A stretch of 64,000 nt of DNA from Hyalella azteca (Eukaryota; Arthropoda; Malacostraca; Amphipoda; Hyalellidae). Location of the stretch: positions 1 through 64,000 of the forward strand of contig NW_025939599.1 in NCBI RefSeq assembly GCF_000764305.2. Direction: 5' to 3'. The notes beneath the pieces were generated by a model. The model was not told where the DNA came from and did no database searches. It was given only the letters and a program-made list of their open reading frames with translations. Position 1 is the stretch's first letter; every line of letters starts with the position of its first letter. Of the stretch, positions 1-11,779 are shown in pieces. The position numbers and the translations under genes were made by a program.

Positions 1-2406
1 GCACAGTTGAATAATAGGTTGAAATTAACATACGGGACACGCATCTGAATAGGCAGAAGGCTAACTAACACGTCGCACACACTACCACCTTCGAGGTAAC
101 CTTCGGTCTTGACACTACATTATGGAAAACCCGCTATTTTGTTAGAAATAGTCCTTACACGTATATTATTAAAAAAAGAGCGCACGCTTGAACTAAAGTA
201 TTAAAATTTATGAAGCATGCATAATAATTTAAGCTAATAACAATGAACTTCAGATTGGAACTAATTAATACCTTGAGTGCAGTCGCATCCAGATTATTAC
301 TCAGATTCAATTTAATTTTCTTTCGTCTCCCGTAAATTGTTTTTGCATTGGAGGAAATTTAATAAAATAAGATGATATTAATTTTTATTTCAAACATGAT
401 AAAACATGGATTATAAATAATGGATCGAATTCCTTCAATGGAGTGTCCCATTGAGTACCAAAAAAAGAAATTAAGGGCTATAGTTATCTATGCATCACAA
501 AATCGGATTGACAACTTATCGAAGACGTTCCAGAGTAGTTATTATGTTCTTCTGAAAGATAGGTATGAAAGGACAGTAAAAATCAATTCAAGGATTCAAC
601 GTTCGTTGCAATTAATTTTGATCCGTTGATGCTAATTTTAATGCAACAATTCCCCTCAGAACTAATTTTGGATAGAGTGGGATATATAAATAAGTGAGCC
701 AAGCACGATCTAACTCTGAGTGGAGGTGGTGATGGTCGTGCCTTGTTCGAAATGAAAGAGGAGGATGATCGAGGTAAAGAAATCGATGGAAATTTTACTT
801 ACTAGAGACCAGGATAAAAATGGTTAAGGTGAAGGGTAATTGTAGAAATAGCCGTGAAATTATCTTCTATATTCGACTCAGTCATCAATTGGTAAAGGAT
901 ACGCCTCCTTAACCATAGTAAAAAATTTTGTTCCAATGTGGTCGAAGTTAAGAATGTTCACCAGAATATAGATTCAATGCGAATACATTTTATATTGATT
1001 AGTGCAGAACAGTGCAGTTATATTAGTGCAGAATTGTTTTAGTGAAGCTTGCGTAGATATAGAGTACTAATATATATAGAATATATAGAGTGCTAATACA
1101 GTACGGATATTAACATACACAGTATAGGTATACAGTACAGATATACAGTGGAGTATGCCTTATGTGGGAGAGGCGGCTAAAGTAGGTGTAACTGCTAATC
1201 CTACTTATTATGTGCTCGATTATTTCGTCCCGCATTACCAATTCCCGTTAAGAAATTCCTCTAAAAGTCGGAAAAACGATTGTTCATTGAGGAAACGAAA
1301 TTTCGAAAGCTCAATGAGTCTGTAATTGCACCAAAATATTGAAAGACCAGTCACATCCACATAATGCTTCCATACACTGAACATGATGCTAGTACATAGA
1401 AATATCACATCCAATCAATAGCAGCAATTCATTGTAATGAAGGCCGATCAAATCTCGCAACCTCTCCGTTGCAACAACTAAAGCCTACGCCGAAATGTGC
1501 TACGTCTTATGGGAGGGCAACCAAACATACATATAATGCATGCACTAGCCGCCCAGTCGTTAGGACGGAAGGCAGTCACACGTAACTGATAACTTGATGC
1601 TACTATTGCTGATGCTATTAGAATTCTACTATTCTACTATATTATACTATTCTAGCTTATCTGTGGGCTCGTGTTTCTACTGAAGAGAACTAACTGCATC
1701 TTACCGGACACTACACATTCTTGTCCGTAGGAAGCATGACACTGATTTAAAATTGTCAACCTCATCTAGTTCCACATGGTATACTAGCTCTTGCATGCAA
1801 GAGCTGAGTTAATTATAATGGTCTCAAGAAACCGTTCATTATTTCATCTCACTAACTCACGTTCAAACAAGTTCTTGTTATTTTTATATCACTATATCTG
1901 CGATTACCAAAAAACGGAGCCCTCCCTCAGTGTAACATTAAATTTGTTATGACTACATTATAAGATCTGTGGTTACTGCATTACTGCACTTCTCATTACC
2001 AGCACACCACACTAAACTTGCATCAATGCACCTGCATCGCCTCAAATTACTGTCGCGGGGTATCTTCTATTACCTCTGCACTACACTTACTATAATTACT
2101 GCATCAATGAAGCAGCCATTTATGGATACCGGTATCTGTTATTAACAAATTGCGACTGCAAAACATGAGTGATCCGTGAGAGTCATGAGTACATGCCAGC
2201 CACTTATCTCCTGTTGAGCTTAACTCACTTGCACTTCTGCGTGTGTGATCACTTCTCTCTCTTACCGGCCATTGCTAAACTACTTCAACTATCTGTGGGC
2301 TCGTGTTCCTCTCACTACTGCTATATTTTACGAGAACCTTCAGCTATTTGAACTTGTCTTTGCTGCAATTATGTTCCTGTTTTCACTTCAATATTGTTTC
2401 TGTCTA
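1..2406. other. AT-rich noncoding flank
   Basis: I see no supported gene here. Short open frames exist, such as a 69-codon frame beginning at an ATG at 420, but they lack splice context, motifs or coding-like composition. Positions about 1030-1150 hold short degenerate AT-rich repeats built on TATATAGA and ACAGTA words. The stretch from 1960 to 2340, downstream of lectin gene A, is rich in TTACTG and TGCA words. That composition is also seen beyond lectin gene B (58850-61230), so both flanks may be related 3' sequence. Confidence 0.5.
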
Positions 2407-2537
2407 TGACGCACTTCGGTGCCTCGCACTTTGGTGCCTTGCACTTTGGTGCCTTGCACTTTGGTGCTTCGCACGTTGGTGCCTCGCACTTTGGTGCTTC
2501 GCACGTTGGTGCCTCGTTGCCACACCAAAGTGCGTCA
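2407..2537. repeat. 15-bp minisatellite enclosed by an inverted repeat
   Basis: About seven to eight copies of a 15-bp unit (consensus GCACTTTGGTGCCTT with C/T and T/G variants) run from about 2411 to 2516. They are bracketed by TGACGCACTTCGGTG (2407-2421) and its near-perfect reverse complement CACCAAAGTGCGTCA (2523-2537, one mismatch). Because the unit is a multiple of three, it creates long artificial open frames on both strands (Cys-Glu-Ala-Pro-Lys type on the minus strand). These are not genes. The array starts about 70 bp past the stop codon of lectin gene A, so it may lie in that gene's 3' untranslated region. Confidence 0.85.
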
Positions 2538-2608
2538 TTGACATTGGCCGCCACACTTTGGTGCAGCCACACGCATGACAGTTAATTACCTGACCACTGC
2601 ACCTCTCT

Positions 2609-2838
2609 TCATTGCAGTGCACACACATACCATGACTGCATTGTACATGGCCTGTTCCAAAACACAGGAGTTTGAGTAAAATTGTACGTGAGGTATGCAC
2701 AGTCCGTGTTTGCGTTGGGCTCGCCGACTCCCCACGGTTTCGTACCAGGCACGGCGGACATGACTTGGCTGGTGCGCCAAGTCCACACGAGGTTGTAGCG
2801 GTGAAGCCCCACGTGGAAGCTTCCAACACGACCGCCGG
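2609..2838 (-). CDS. Lectin gene A exon 3 (sugar-binding loop, last three cysteines, stop)
   Basis: The acceptor is TTTCATGACAG (AG at 2839-2840). The exon supplies the core WTWRTSQVMSA, the EPN loop followed by DCAY, then WNRPC and the terminal WYVCALQ before TGA (2609-2611). The homologous exon of gene B ends in the same WYVCALQ. Confidence 0.88.
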
Positions 2839-4623
2839 CTGTCATGAAAGACACATGAAGGTTGGTTTTGAAGAGCTTCACAATTAACCCTCTACCGCCT
2901 GACCTGAGTAACTGGAGCAATATTGTCACACGCCTACTTCCCAAAAAGTGATACGTTCTACAGTAGTGAGCGCAAAATGACTTGTACTGATGGTTGCCGC
3001 CACGTACGACAACTTTAAAATGTTCTCTGTTGCGAACAAACGTCCTCAGGTTCCTACACTCAATAGCTTACGTATAATTTAAGCTGAAAGTTATGTTCCC
3101 GGAGAGTGACATACGGCGGTAGGGGGTTAAGCTCGCACACAACGGAATGTTTCGAATTGAAAGTGTACTATTAATTACGCCTCCAGTCACATGAAAACAT
3201 GCAAGAAAGTTGGACACTGGAGTACAGTTAATATTATTTCAAATGTTAGGTTAATTCACGAATAATCTGTAGCTAAATTGCCGCATTTTACTATTTTTAC
3301 TACAGCCACAAAAATTGCATAAACCCGTACATGGCAAGAACGATTTTTGCTTGACGTAATCAACGAGCTGGAAGAAGTTGTCAGCGTAGAGAGAGACGAG
3401 CTGGGAGCCTCCAGGGCACGAGGCCTGGGCGACGTCGTACGTCACGCCGTCCTCAACCACAAACACACAACCGACGTCCTCAACCCAGTCGAAGGTGGCC
3501 GGGCAGGGTGGGGCTGTGGGTAAAGATGGTAATTTAAAGCTGGTAAGGATACGGTGGCCTCCACCACAACCACACAGCCAATATCCGTAACCCAGTCAAA
3601 AGGTGCCGGGCAGGGTGGGGCTGTGGGTAAAGATGGAGAGATAAGTTGTCATCGGCTAGCTGCGTTGGCTATAATCATGTATATATGTAGATCAAAAAAT
3701 TATTGAATGAATGGTATGAAATTTTTTTAGTACCACTCTTCATTCCATGATCGTGAATTATATCGAACAAAGCCCAGTTTGTATGATTTCATATGCACTG
3801 ACTGATCCATTATTCAAATTTACTTACTACTAAACCGATCAAAAGAATAGCGATAGTTTTGAACAAAGTAGTTCAGGCTAGCCCGTAGGTGAACAAGCTA
3901 CATCAGTGATAAGTACGTGGTAAGTCGATAAGTTTTTTTTAATTTTGACTCTGCGGCAAATTCGAAATTTCGGCCTGAAAGTTCGAAATGTGGTGGATAT
4001 GACTAATTGATGAGCTAGAAAGCTAGAACTCTGCATTTGTAGGAACGCAAATAAATATATTTATTACTTGTAAATTAAACAAGCATCATAAATTTTTGGT
4101 AATGCAATTATCATGTTGAAAAATTGACTTAATTGAAAGCGCTGCATAAATCATGTCAATCTCGTGAAAACAACCGATATAAGTACGCGTCCTAATGTGC
4201 GGCTTAAAAAATTTTAAAGTGACAAGCAAGACGGAGTATCGTCAACTTACCAACTCCTACTGGATGATAAGAAGTTACACGAACGTAGCACTTGTAACTA
4301 TTGGTTCCCGGATAAGTTCGGTTGAACAAGGCCGGGTACGTCGAGTTCAGCAGCAGGCACTGCCCGCTGGTCCTGTTCACGCACAGAGTTGGGTAGGGGA
4401 TGTCACTCTGTACAGCCGCGCTGGCACAGCGGATGGCACTCATGCCAGAGTAGTTCTTCGATGCCACGCCAATTGCGAGGAGCTCTTCCACAGGCACAGG
4501 GACGGAGATGTACTTACTAGAACTGGCCTGAGTTTCCTTCACCACGACAAGCATGACGACCGTCAGAAGTCTAATGATCATCATGCTTATAATTTCCCTT
4601 TTTCCTGCAGCTTTTCGTGTCAT
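2609..4623 (-). CDS. Secreted C-type lectin-like protein (gene A), three exons, 261 aa
   Basis: The model joins 4251-4623, 3331-3513 and 2609-2838 (786 nt, 261 residues), with every junction in phase 1. Exon 1 gives a hydrophobic leader (IIRLLTVVMLVVV, from a Met at 1 or 14), then a region of about 90 residues with four N-glycosylation sequons (NYS, NRT, NST, NRT) and spaced cysteines. That region might be a degenerate PAN/apple-like module. Exons 2 and 3 form a long-form C-type lectin domain with six cysteines: CPATF, GC, SCPGG, DCAY, RPC and YVC. The long loop has the mannose-type EPN triplet (225-227). The usual WND is WNR (246-248), so one calcium ligand may be lost. Family knowledge suggests a soluble sugar-binding immune or adhesion protein; the ligand is inference. 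Gene B at 61.2-61.9 kb is a paralogue on the same strand. Confidence 0.8.
3331..3513 (-). CDS. Lectin gene A exon 2 (first half of lectin domain)
   Basis: The acceptor is TTTACCCACAG (AG at 3514-3515) and the donor is CCAT|GTACGG (exon end 3331). The exon is 183 nt, the same length and phase as the short form of the homologous exon in gene B. It encodes the first three conserved cysteines of the domain, including CPATFDWVEDVGC and SCPGGSQLVSLYAD. Confidence 0.85.
3540..3620 (-). pseudogene. Truncated duplicate of lectin exon 2
   Basis: This is a second copy of the start of exon 2, 107 bp upstream in transcription (acceptor AG at 3621-3622, again TTTACCCACAG). It reads CPAPFDWVTDIGC then VVVVEATVS, parallel to CPATFDWVEDVGC in the full exon. 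The copy breaks off before the SCPGG cysteine. Read-through into the full exon shifts the frame, because 107 is not a multiple of three. A weak donor (GCCACC|GTATCC) exists, so use as an alternative mini-exon cannot be excluded, but an exon relic is the simpler reading. Confidence 0.7.
4251..4623 (-). CDS. Lectin gene A exon 1 (signal peptide and N-terminal region)
   Basis: The ATG at 4623 opens a frame with a hydrophobic leader; a second ATG at 4584 gives a more compact leader starting MMIIRLL. I place the donor at GAGTTG|GTAAGTTGA (exon end 4251). It is close to consensus and leaves one base, which matches the phase of exon 2. An upstream GTTC|GTGTAA donor (exon end 4281) has the same phase but a weaker match and would shorten the protein by ten residues. 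Confidence 0.7.
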
Positions 4624-5344
4624 GGGTGCGTCTCAGCGGCGATTTCTGAAATTAAACAGAAATTATTTGTTTCCACAATAGCCAATTTCATTTATGATTG
4701 TGTAATAACTTTGTTTTAATTATTGTAGGAATCCACTCAACACACCTCACAATTCCTGAGCGCACGGCAGTTGAGAAACAAATTCGAAATTTTATCACGC
4801 CGTTGGTGTAGCAGTAGCAGAAGGCCCAAGCATGCAAAAAAGATCGACGGTTCACTTTATCTTTTTCAGTGCTGCGCTGCAAACAAAATTTCGGCTCTGT
4901 AAAGAGAATGATTACCAACTTTCAATTGTTAGTCGTTCAATTGACCTTTTCGTTAATCAGTTGCCCTAAAGTTAACTACTCTCTTCTGTTCAAGCAGTTA
5001 GTGACGACCCTCCGCATTTGACTAATTATTAGGGTAACGTGGGGCAGCGCGCCCCCCACTTTTTTCAAACTAAATTTTTGATGAAGTTTTAATTGATACG
5101 AGATGGTTTTTTGTTTTGTTTAAAGGTGCAACTAATGAGGAATGTATTATGTGAATTAGACGCCTATAGAGTTATTCAATTTTTAATGAAACCCCATTTT
5201 AAGTGCTGCATTAACCTCGGCATCCGAGTTATTTTCGAGCGTTCTAATAACCACTGACTTTAGAAGCCTAAGCTTCGTGCTAATAGCGAAATAAAAATGG
5301 TCCCTTGTTTCATTGGAGGGCACAGTATGAAGTTGGGTATACAT

Positions 5345-5490
5345 GCTAGTCATTACTAACAATTTGTAACTAGTCATTAGTAACTAGCAATTTGTAACTA
5401 GTCATTAGTAACTAGCAAATTGTAACTGCTCATTAGTAACTAACAATTTGTAACTAGTCATTATTAACTAGTGGTTGGTTACTAGTCATT
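5345..5490. repeat. 28-bp tandem repeat rich in ACTAGT/TAGTAACTAG
   Basis: Roughly five imperfect copies of a 28-bp unit containing TTTGTAACTAGTCATTAGTA. The unit includes the self-complementary ACTAGT and a TAGT/ACTA inverted pair, so single strands could fold. It is AT-rich satellite-like sequence with no coding potential. Confidence 0.75.
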
Positions 5491-6529
5491 GGCAAACTAT
5501 GTAAAGTGATGTGATGTTAACTCTACACAAGACTTTTCAATTCTGTGTTGTGAATACACAGAACACTTGAATTAAAAACGTTTCAACGCAAAACAAAGTT
5601 ACAACATAATTTTCTACATGACAATGAGGGTCTTTTCTTTATTAATCATAAAAAATGTCTATTTTCGTTCTTGAAAATGCTGTGAAAATCATGTCGTGGG
5701 ACACATGATGTTTTCCTGAATAGAAAATCATGTCGCAGAACGTGATGGAAGCGAAAATGTTTTTAAAATTACATAAAAAAGCTATGAAATAAACTTATAT
5801 TTTCTTATTCACTTTTAGTCGTCTCAATTATGTTGTCACATCGCGTGATGACAATCGATGCAGCGTTAAAGTGCTCGAGCACTTTAACTGTTCGATTGCT
5901 TCAACTTTTCTGAAAGGAGACATTGAAGAGGCATGGAATTCCTCAACAAATCTGACCTAAAAGTTAGTTAAAACTCGAACTTAAAAAGAGCCTACATGAT
6001 ATTTGTAGAACTGTGTATTTTATTTATAAAGTTATATACTTTTCGTAAACCTCTATATAAGCGAGTTCCTACTAATATATGGGGTGAGAATTTCCGCATG
6101 ACTATAATTACAAAATTGATTATTATTATATTATATATCTCAATTATCATTAATAATAATAATTCATTATTGTTATTAATTGATGAAAAATTGATTATAT
6201 TATTAATTACGGAGGCATGTTGTCTTTTTGCTTGAAAAGTAAAAACATCTAAAAATGAACACAGGAAAACGGTTATTAACGGTCATAAACAGCGCGCATT
6301 CATTTGGGTGAGCTGATTCTTATGCACCATGAAGTCAGTGATGGAGAGAAGGCGAATTACTTCTCATGAATAAATCATCAAATGATCATGTAATCACATG
6401 ATTAATTAAATCATTACTACAGGACGTATTCTGGTATAGTAATGAAACATGCAGCATTCAAAGTTTCAACGCTATTTTCAGGGGAAGATGACTTACTCAA
6501 GTTACGCTCATTTCTTACTTTATAAAATA

Positions 6530-6730
6530 AAGCAGCGGCTGGCGCCGTTTCAGGGCATCACATTCGACATAAATTGGAGCAGCGGGAGGCACCGTTTTAG
6601 AGCAGCACACTCGACATAAATTACCGCCGTTCAGAGCAATTAATTAGCGCCGCTTAACGGCATCACACTCGACATAAATTATAACAGCAGTCGGCACCGT
6701 TTTAGAGCAGCACACCCAACAAAAATTCCG
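6530..6730. repeat. Diverged ~55-65-bp tandem repeat with CGACATAAATT core
   Basis: About four degenerate units share GCACCGTTTTAGAGCAGCAC and CTCGACATAAATT. They are markedly richer in GC than the flanks. I see no reading frame and no transposon termini. It may be a decayed satellite block. Confidence 0.65.
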
Positions 6731-7261
6731 AGCCGAAATTCGGATTCCATTTTGGGTCGCTCCGCTGTCTATAGAGTCGCCGTTGCGGTGAATCAGGCGT
6801 TAATCGAACATCTGCTGCATTCCTCCGCTATTTAGAAGCTGTTTTCGGAATTCAATGACCCGATGGGCCAAATCTGCTTAATATAACCGAAAAGAGCTGC
6901 TGATCAAGCTTCCTTACGATTCTCTCGTCAGATGCTGGTATTTGACCGAACCATGACCATCTCACGCCCATAGAATGGCGTTGTTGCATGTGCACGAGCA
7001 CGTTTGCTAAGTCATATGATACGAAAATTTCCACAATTTTGAGCTTACGGGGTTACATGGTAGTTAGATAATTTAATTGTGTGTGTGACACATGCCTTTA
7101 GAAAAAAAATATGCCTTTAGTATTTACTTTTATAAAAACCAGAGGCTTCTTGACGGACAGCAAAATAATCAGTTCCTGTAGCTCCATGAGATAATTTTAA
7201 ATAATTGTTAAAAATGCTTAAAATGCTCGGCAGTAATTGTTCAGAAGATTCCTAACCATAT

Positions 7262-9092
7262 TTTTTTTAAAACTCAACAAGACTAGAGACAATTAGCAAA
7301 ATTTGCTTCAGTTATCGTTTTATACAAAATTTTTTAGTCATGATTCAATCTCCCAGAAATGAGTTAGGTACGGCAGAAATCACGCATGAGGCTAGATAAC
7401 AATCACGACTTTAAAAAAATGTGGCCTGCGTTCAAACATTTGAAAAACATGTATTTTCAAACATGTATTCTTAAAAAAGAATTTCATGATACTGCTATAG
7501 AACTCTATTTCAGACTCCGTGCGTAAAAGAAATATTGCGGGCGGTCGCACCAGCGAATGCATTTGGAGCTGGAAATTTCCCATTTTTAAATACCTCATAG
7601 AAAGTGGGCGAGGAATTTGGACGGAAGCTATTCAATAGTACACATTCTATGCATCCTAAGAAACTATTTCCCGGACTATTTCCAAGCCTAATATTAATGT
7701 AATATTGATTTTACCAGTTATATTTTTAGCGCCTAAATTTTACACGTTGAACAGTTCAAGTTAAACATAATGTTCGACAATAATTTGACAGTTACGATGC
7801 AACTGAGAGACACGAAGCGTGCCGGACCAGACTCGATAAAAATTATGGTTACACTGCGGAATCATGTTTGTCAGACATGCTAGCTTTCTCATCGGTCGAA
7901 CAGACTGCATTAAAAACTTATACAGACACTTCACCGAACGCAGCTGCAGCCAACCCAACTTTTCCAGGCCATGATAAAGTTTGGTCGTAATAAGCTGCTA
8001 GCTGAGTGCATGGATAGCCTGTCATGGGTCATTGTCCAATTCAAAAAACATCGCATTGTCCAAATCGCATAATGGTGGCTACATTAGTCGTGGAATATCA
8101 GCAGAAACTTCATAGAATATCGAAGGCTGCTCAGCATGAAACCAACGTTTAGTTCTATGTAGCATGAAAATATTCAGGTGTTTTATTGGTGTGATTAACC
8201 GAGCTTCATTCTACGAAAAAGTTCCTAACTACCATAATTACGGACCATAGGCCAGTAAAGTTTATGTTCGTTTTGGCAGCAGAATTTAGTCGTAATCATG
8301 CATCACGTGAGGTTTTGTCCCCGGTTTCAGCTCCACCCTGCACCTCCTATCCTCGTCTACTCAATTGATTAGAAGTACGATACGAGTACATGGCTGAAAA
8401 ATAATCTAAAACGCGAAGTGCGTTAGCATCCTCGCGAAATTTCTAGCTTACGTACGTAAATAGGTAAATCATCGAGTTTTCCTAACTAAATATTAACTTT
8501 CTCTAAATCCAAGAGGTAATGGTACACTGAAAAATCATAACCGGACCTCCATGTACAACATTTGTCCGTGGTTTTGTGTATTCCTCTTCCTCCTTGTTTC
8601 TCTACGGAAGTTGGGAAATCGCACCGAAAAATCTATAATTTCAGTTGTACTGACATGCAGATTTAAGCATATGGAGCAAATATTCATGTTTCATCTGTAG
8701 TTTGCCACAATAATTATTTACTGACAACGAAGTCCATGGGTTGATGCGGAGTAGATAAACTTGTTCATATTTCCTTTTCCTTACGAGCGAAGCTTCCAGA
8801 AAGCTCACGTGTGAACAGTTGCAAACTCTTATGTTGAAAGTTCTTAACTAATAACCTACTGCAGTCAGAAATGATCAAAGAGTTTTCTAATCATTAGCAT
8901 TACCGTGCGAAGCACCCAAAAAGTTCGTAGAGCTTCATGGCAGGCAGCTGTTCCGAATGCTTCGAATCCAGAAAGAACAGGATAGCCTAATCTTTTCTTC
9001 GGATAATTTTACAAATTAAATTCCAAATGACTTCTCATTGAGTAGCATTGAAATAATTGGTTGAAATTTTTAAGCCAAAGTATTTGCCCATG
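7262..9092. repeat. Diverged 1.8-kb duplicated block, copy 1
   Basis: This block aligns along its whole length, in the same orientation, with 11780-13656. Shared landmarks in order include AAAATTTGCTTC, AGAAATGAGTTA, GAACTCTATTTCA, GGAAATTTCCCATT, GACATGCTAGCTTTCT, GATAAAGTTTGGTCGTA, CTAGCTGAGTGCATGGATAG and CATAACCGGACCTCCATGTA. Small indels throughout break every reading frame, so neither copy is an intact gene. It is either an old tandem segmental duplication or two insertions of a long noncoding repeat. Confidence 0.85.
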
Positions 9093-11779
9093 ATTTTCCT
9101 AAATTATTTGCCCACGAAAGATGTCGATATGCTATTCATCGTTCTATCGACATCGATTTATCTGGGGACTTTCAAGCTGAATTTTGGAGACAGCAAACTG
9201 TTCTAATTGAGTTGATAAGTAATTTAATGTTATTCCGATTAAATGACATTCAATTAAAATAATTGGCATAATTTAGATTAGTTGAATCAAACATAGGGTA
9301 ACATGGGGCAAAGGGACCACTGTTGGTCAAGGGATTATAGCGGGTTTCCCGCTAGTTATGTCAGATATTGGTCCGTGCGCTCTACCGCCGGTCGACAGTT
9401 TCACTGGGCTGAAGGGTGTGGCTCTACGTTTTGCTAAGAGTTTGAGTTGTTAAATTACTTGCGAATAACTGTTTTAGCCAAGATAAAAGTTTTTTTGCTG
9501 TTAAATAAAACTGTTTTCGATTACTCTATATGATGCTGTTTAAAGTACTATGAATTATATTCTGAAAGTATTATTTATAGGAATATTTTTGAGTTCAAGT
9601 TTAGACTATTAGCTTTTAAAATAAGATGTTGACACAATATAAATTGAAAAGATACCTAGTAGGGCAACGGGTCCATGTCTGTCACCGGGCAGAGCGCCCA
9701 TGGTGGGCTCGATATCCCTCTGTGATATCTTGTGTTATACATCATTGGATTTGTCTCAACAAGCTTTTCAAGACTATGACTAGCTTTTTGAATTAGAAAT
9801 GAAACTTCATATTGTATGATTTTTTATTTGCCGCCTCAAGGCAGCAGTCTCTAGTTTCTAGTTATGCGTATTTATGACCTCTTATCGAGTTATTGATTCA
9901 TGACTTGCCAAAAGTTGATTTCAGCCAACACCACTCAACACCAATGAGCTAAAGTTGATGAGTTATTATGGTGTTGACTGAAATCACGAGTAAATACGAA
10001 TTCCTTGCACATAATATCTGGATTATGGACGAAACTGGAACGAAATTTTTTCTGATCAAGAAAATATATTAATATTTTTTAGTCAAGGATAAATTTTTTC
10101 ATGTCAAGAATGAATTTTTATGACAAGGATATATTTTTCAAGCGAATGATATATATTTTTAATGTCAAGAAAATATTTTTTTTGCACGTCAGAATTACGC
10201 GCTCCGGCTGGCTGATTGGCGTTTTACGCACCTGTGCCAACTCATTTTGGGACAAGCCGGAATAGACACTTTGGCGCGTCGTTGGCACATTGGAATATGC
10301 TTGAGTGTAGAAGCTAATTTTGTCGGGAAATTTGAGAGGCCTTATAACAAATTTAATTTTGAAATTTCAGTTTGGAATATACATTGAGGCATTGCATTGG
10401 TGAAATAATATCTCCTGGATGGGTTGAGTACCTAGAGAATTGGCTAAGTTAAGATATTAATGCATGGTATGGTTATGTTTTTTTCTAAAAATTACTGTTT
10501 CATTACAAACTATTATTGTGCAATTGTTTACCGTCAGCGCAATTCCATATTGTTATTATTGTAGTTATATTTTAGATTGGCAACACTTTAATTCTTTAGA
10601 ATGTTAACACCGTCAATTTATTTCACAGTCATGCATGAACTGAATCCATCAATTGGCCAAAAAGATTTACCTGAGATTATAGCAGACGTATAAAAAAATT
10701 CTGCAATTTAATTCAAAAAATTATTTCCCATCAGACTACGAAATGAAAATGAGGAATTTTTACACAAAACTTGTATGGGCATTTAAAATAAAAGAAAATC
10801 GCTTCTTCCTGCGCCTGCAACACTCAAAATCCGTTGAATATATCCCGAACATTCCAGATTTTAGAAACAATGACAAGAAATATCCTTAAGCCCTTCATAT
10901 TATAAATTCCTTTCTGGAAATTCTTATAATGCCTCACCTGGTCTCTATCATTAAAAGTAGAGCAAAACGAGAAAATAACACAAAATTTATCTCCTCCAGC
11001 TGAAAAATATCGCTTTTCATGGAGGCACTACGGAGCTTCCAATTCGAAACCCGTTCGGCGATAGACTGACCTGCCTCAGAGCAGGTTGATATACATGACA
11101 AGGCATGCGGTATTTATCAACCAATGAACAGGCGCGCTCCAGCTTTTGTTTTGACGTCGTCTCGGCAACGTGCAAACAAATACCGTATCGCTGTCCTTGG
11201 AAACTGGCCAAGGGAGCGCACTTATAGAAAATATACCTCAACTGACTAGTTAATTTTTATGTCTGTAAGTTCTTTATAGCTAAATTCTAAGTACGATTTC
11301 GAAGCAAATTTGCGAATACAATCAAATTGGAGTGAACCAAGGGTCTGGGAGTAGCCTGTGTTATGAAAATAAAGTCAATGCAAGACCTTGTCTGTAACTG
11401 CTATCGACCTTGTCTTCGGTGTGTGGCGTGCTGTGCAGTTCTGAAGGCCTGCATTTTCCCAGACATTGTGACCCTCAAGCTAAGCATTGGAAAATTACTT
11501 CATGAAAATGAAATACAAAACTTAGGAACACAAAACCTTACGAAATTTAAAGTTTATTCTACAACAAATTTTTACCAGATTAAATGAGTTTGCCTCTTCC
11601 CCTTTTCCAATTCAAAGTAGACCTCGTTTTTTTGGGAATACTGAATCTTATTTTTCAATCGAGAACCGTTAAAAAAACGCCTTTCAAAGTAAAGAAATGT
11701 CATCCTTACTACAAAAGATCAACAGATTTTATCATCAAAATGCACGACAGTACTCGTTCAGAGGATTACTCAGAGAGAT
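9093..11779. other. Spacer between duplicated blocks
   Basis: AT-rich with no convincing gene. At 9296 it carries GGGTAACATGGGGCAAAGGG, resembling the 5032 motif and possibly a transposon end. A run at about 10040-10180 repeats ATATTTTT(A/T) words. A GC-richer patch at 11017-11235 holds a minus-strand open frame of about 70 codons without a recognised motif. Part of 9240-9290 (CATAATTTAGATTAGTT) resembles 14015-14045, hinting that the duplication extended further before later insertions. Confidence 0.4.

Larger units (their letters stand above)
4624..7261. other. Noncoding region with tandem repeats
   Basis: No convincing gene is seen. Contents are a GGGTAACGTGGGGC motif at 5032-5046 (related to one at 9296), a tandem repeat at about 5345-5490, and a GC-richer repeat block at about 6530-6730. 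A minus-strand open frame at 6852-7034 (non-ATG, ends FGPSGH) sits in relatively GC-rich DNA and could be a gene or transposon fragment, but nothing supports a function. Confidence 0.45.

Noticed and set aside
2303..2829. Open frames on both strands made of CEAPK or ALWCL repeats
   Set aside because: They follow from the 15-bp tandem repeat and overlap the real last exon of lectin gene A in other frames.
5032..9320. GGGTAACGTGGGGC and GGGTAACATGGGGC as two ends of one transposon
   Set aside because: They are in the same orientation, not inverted, and 4.3 kb apart; more likely two separate element ends or relics.
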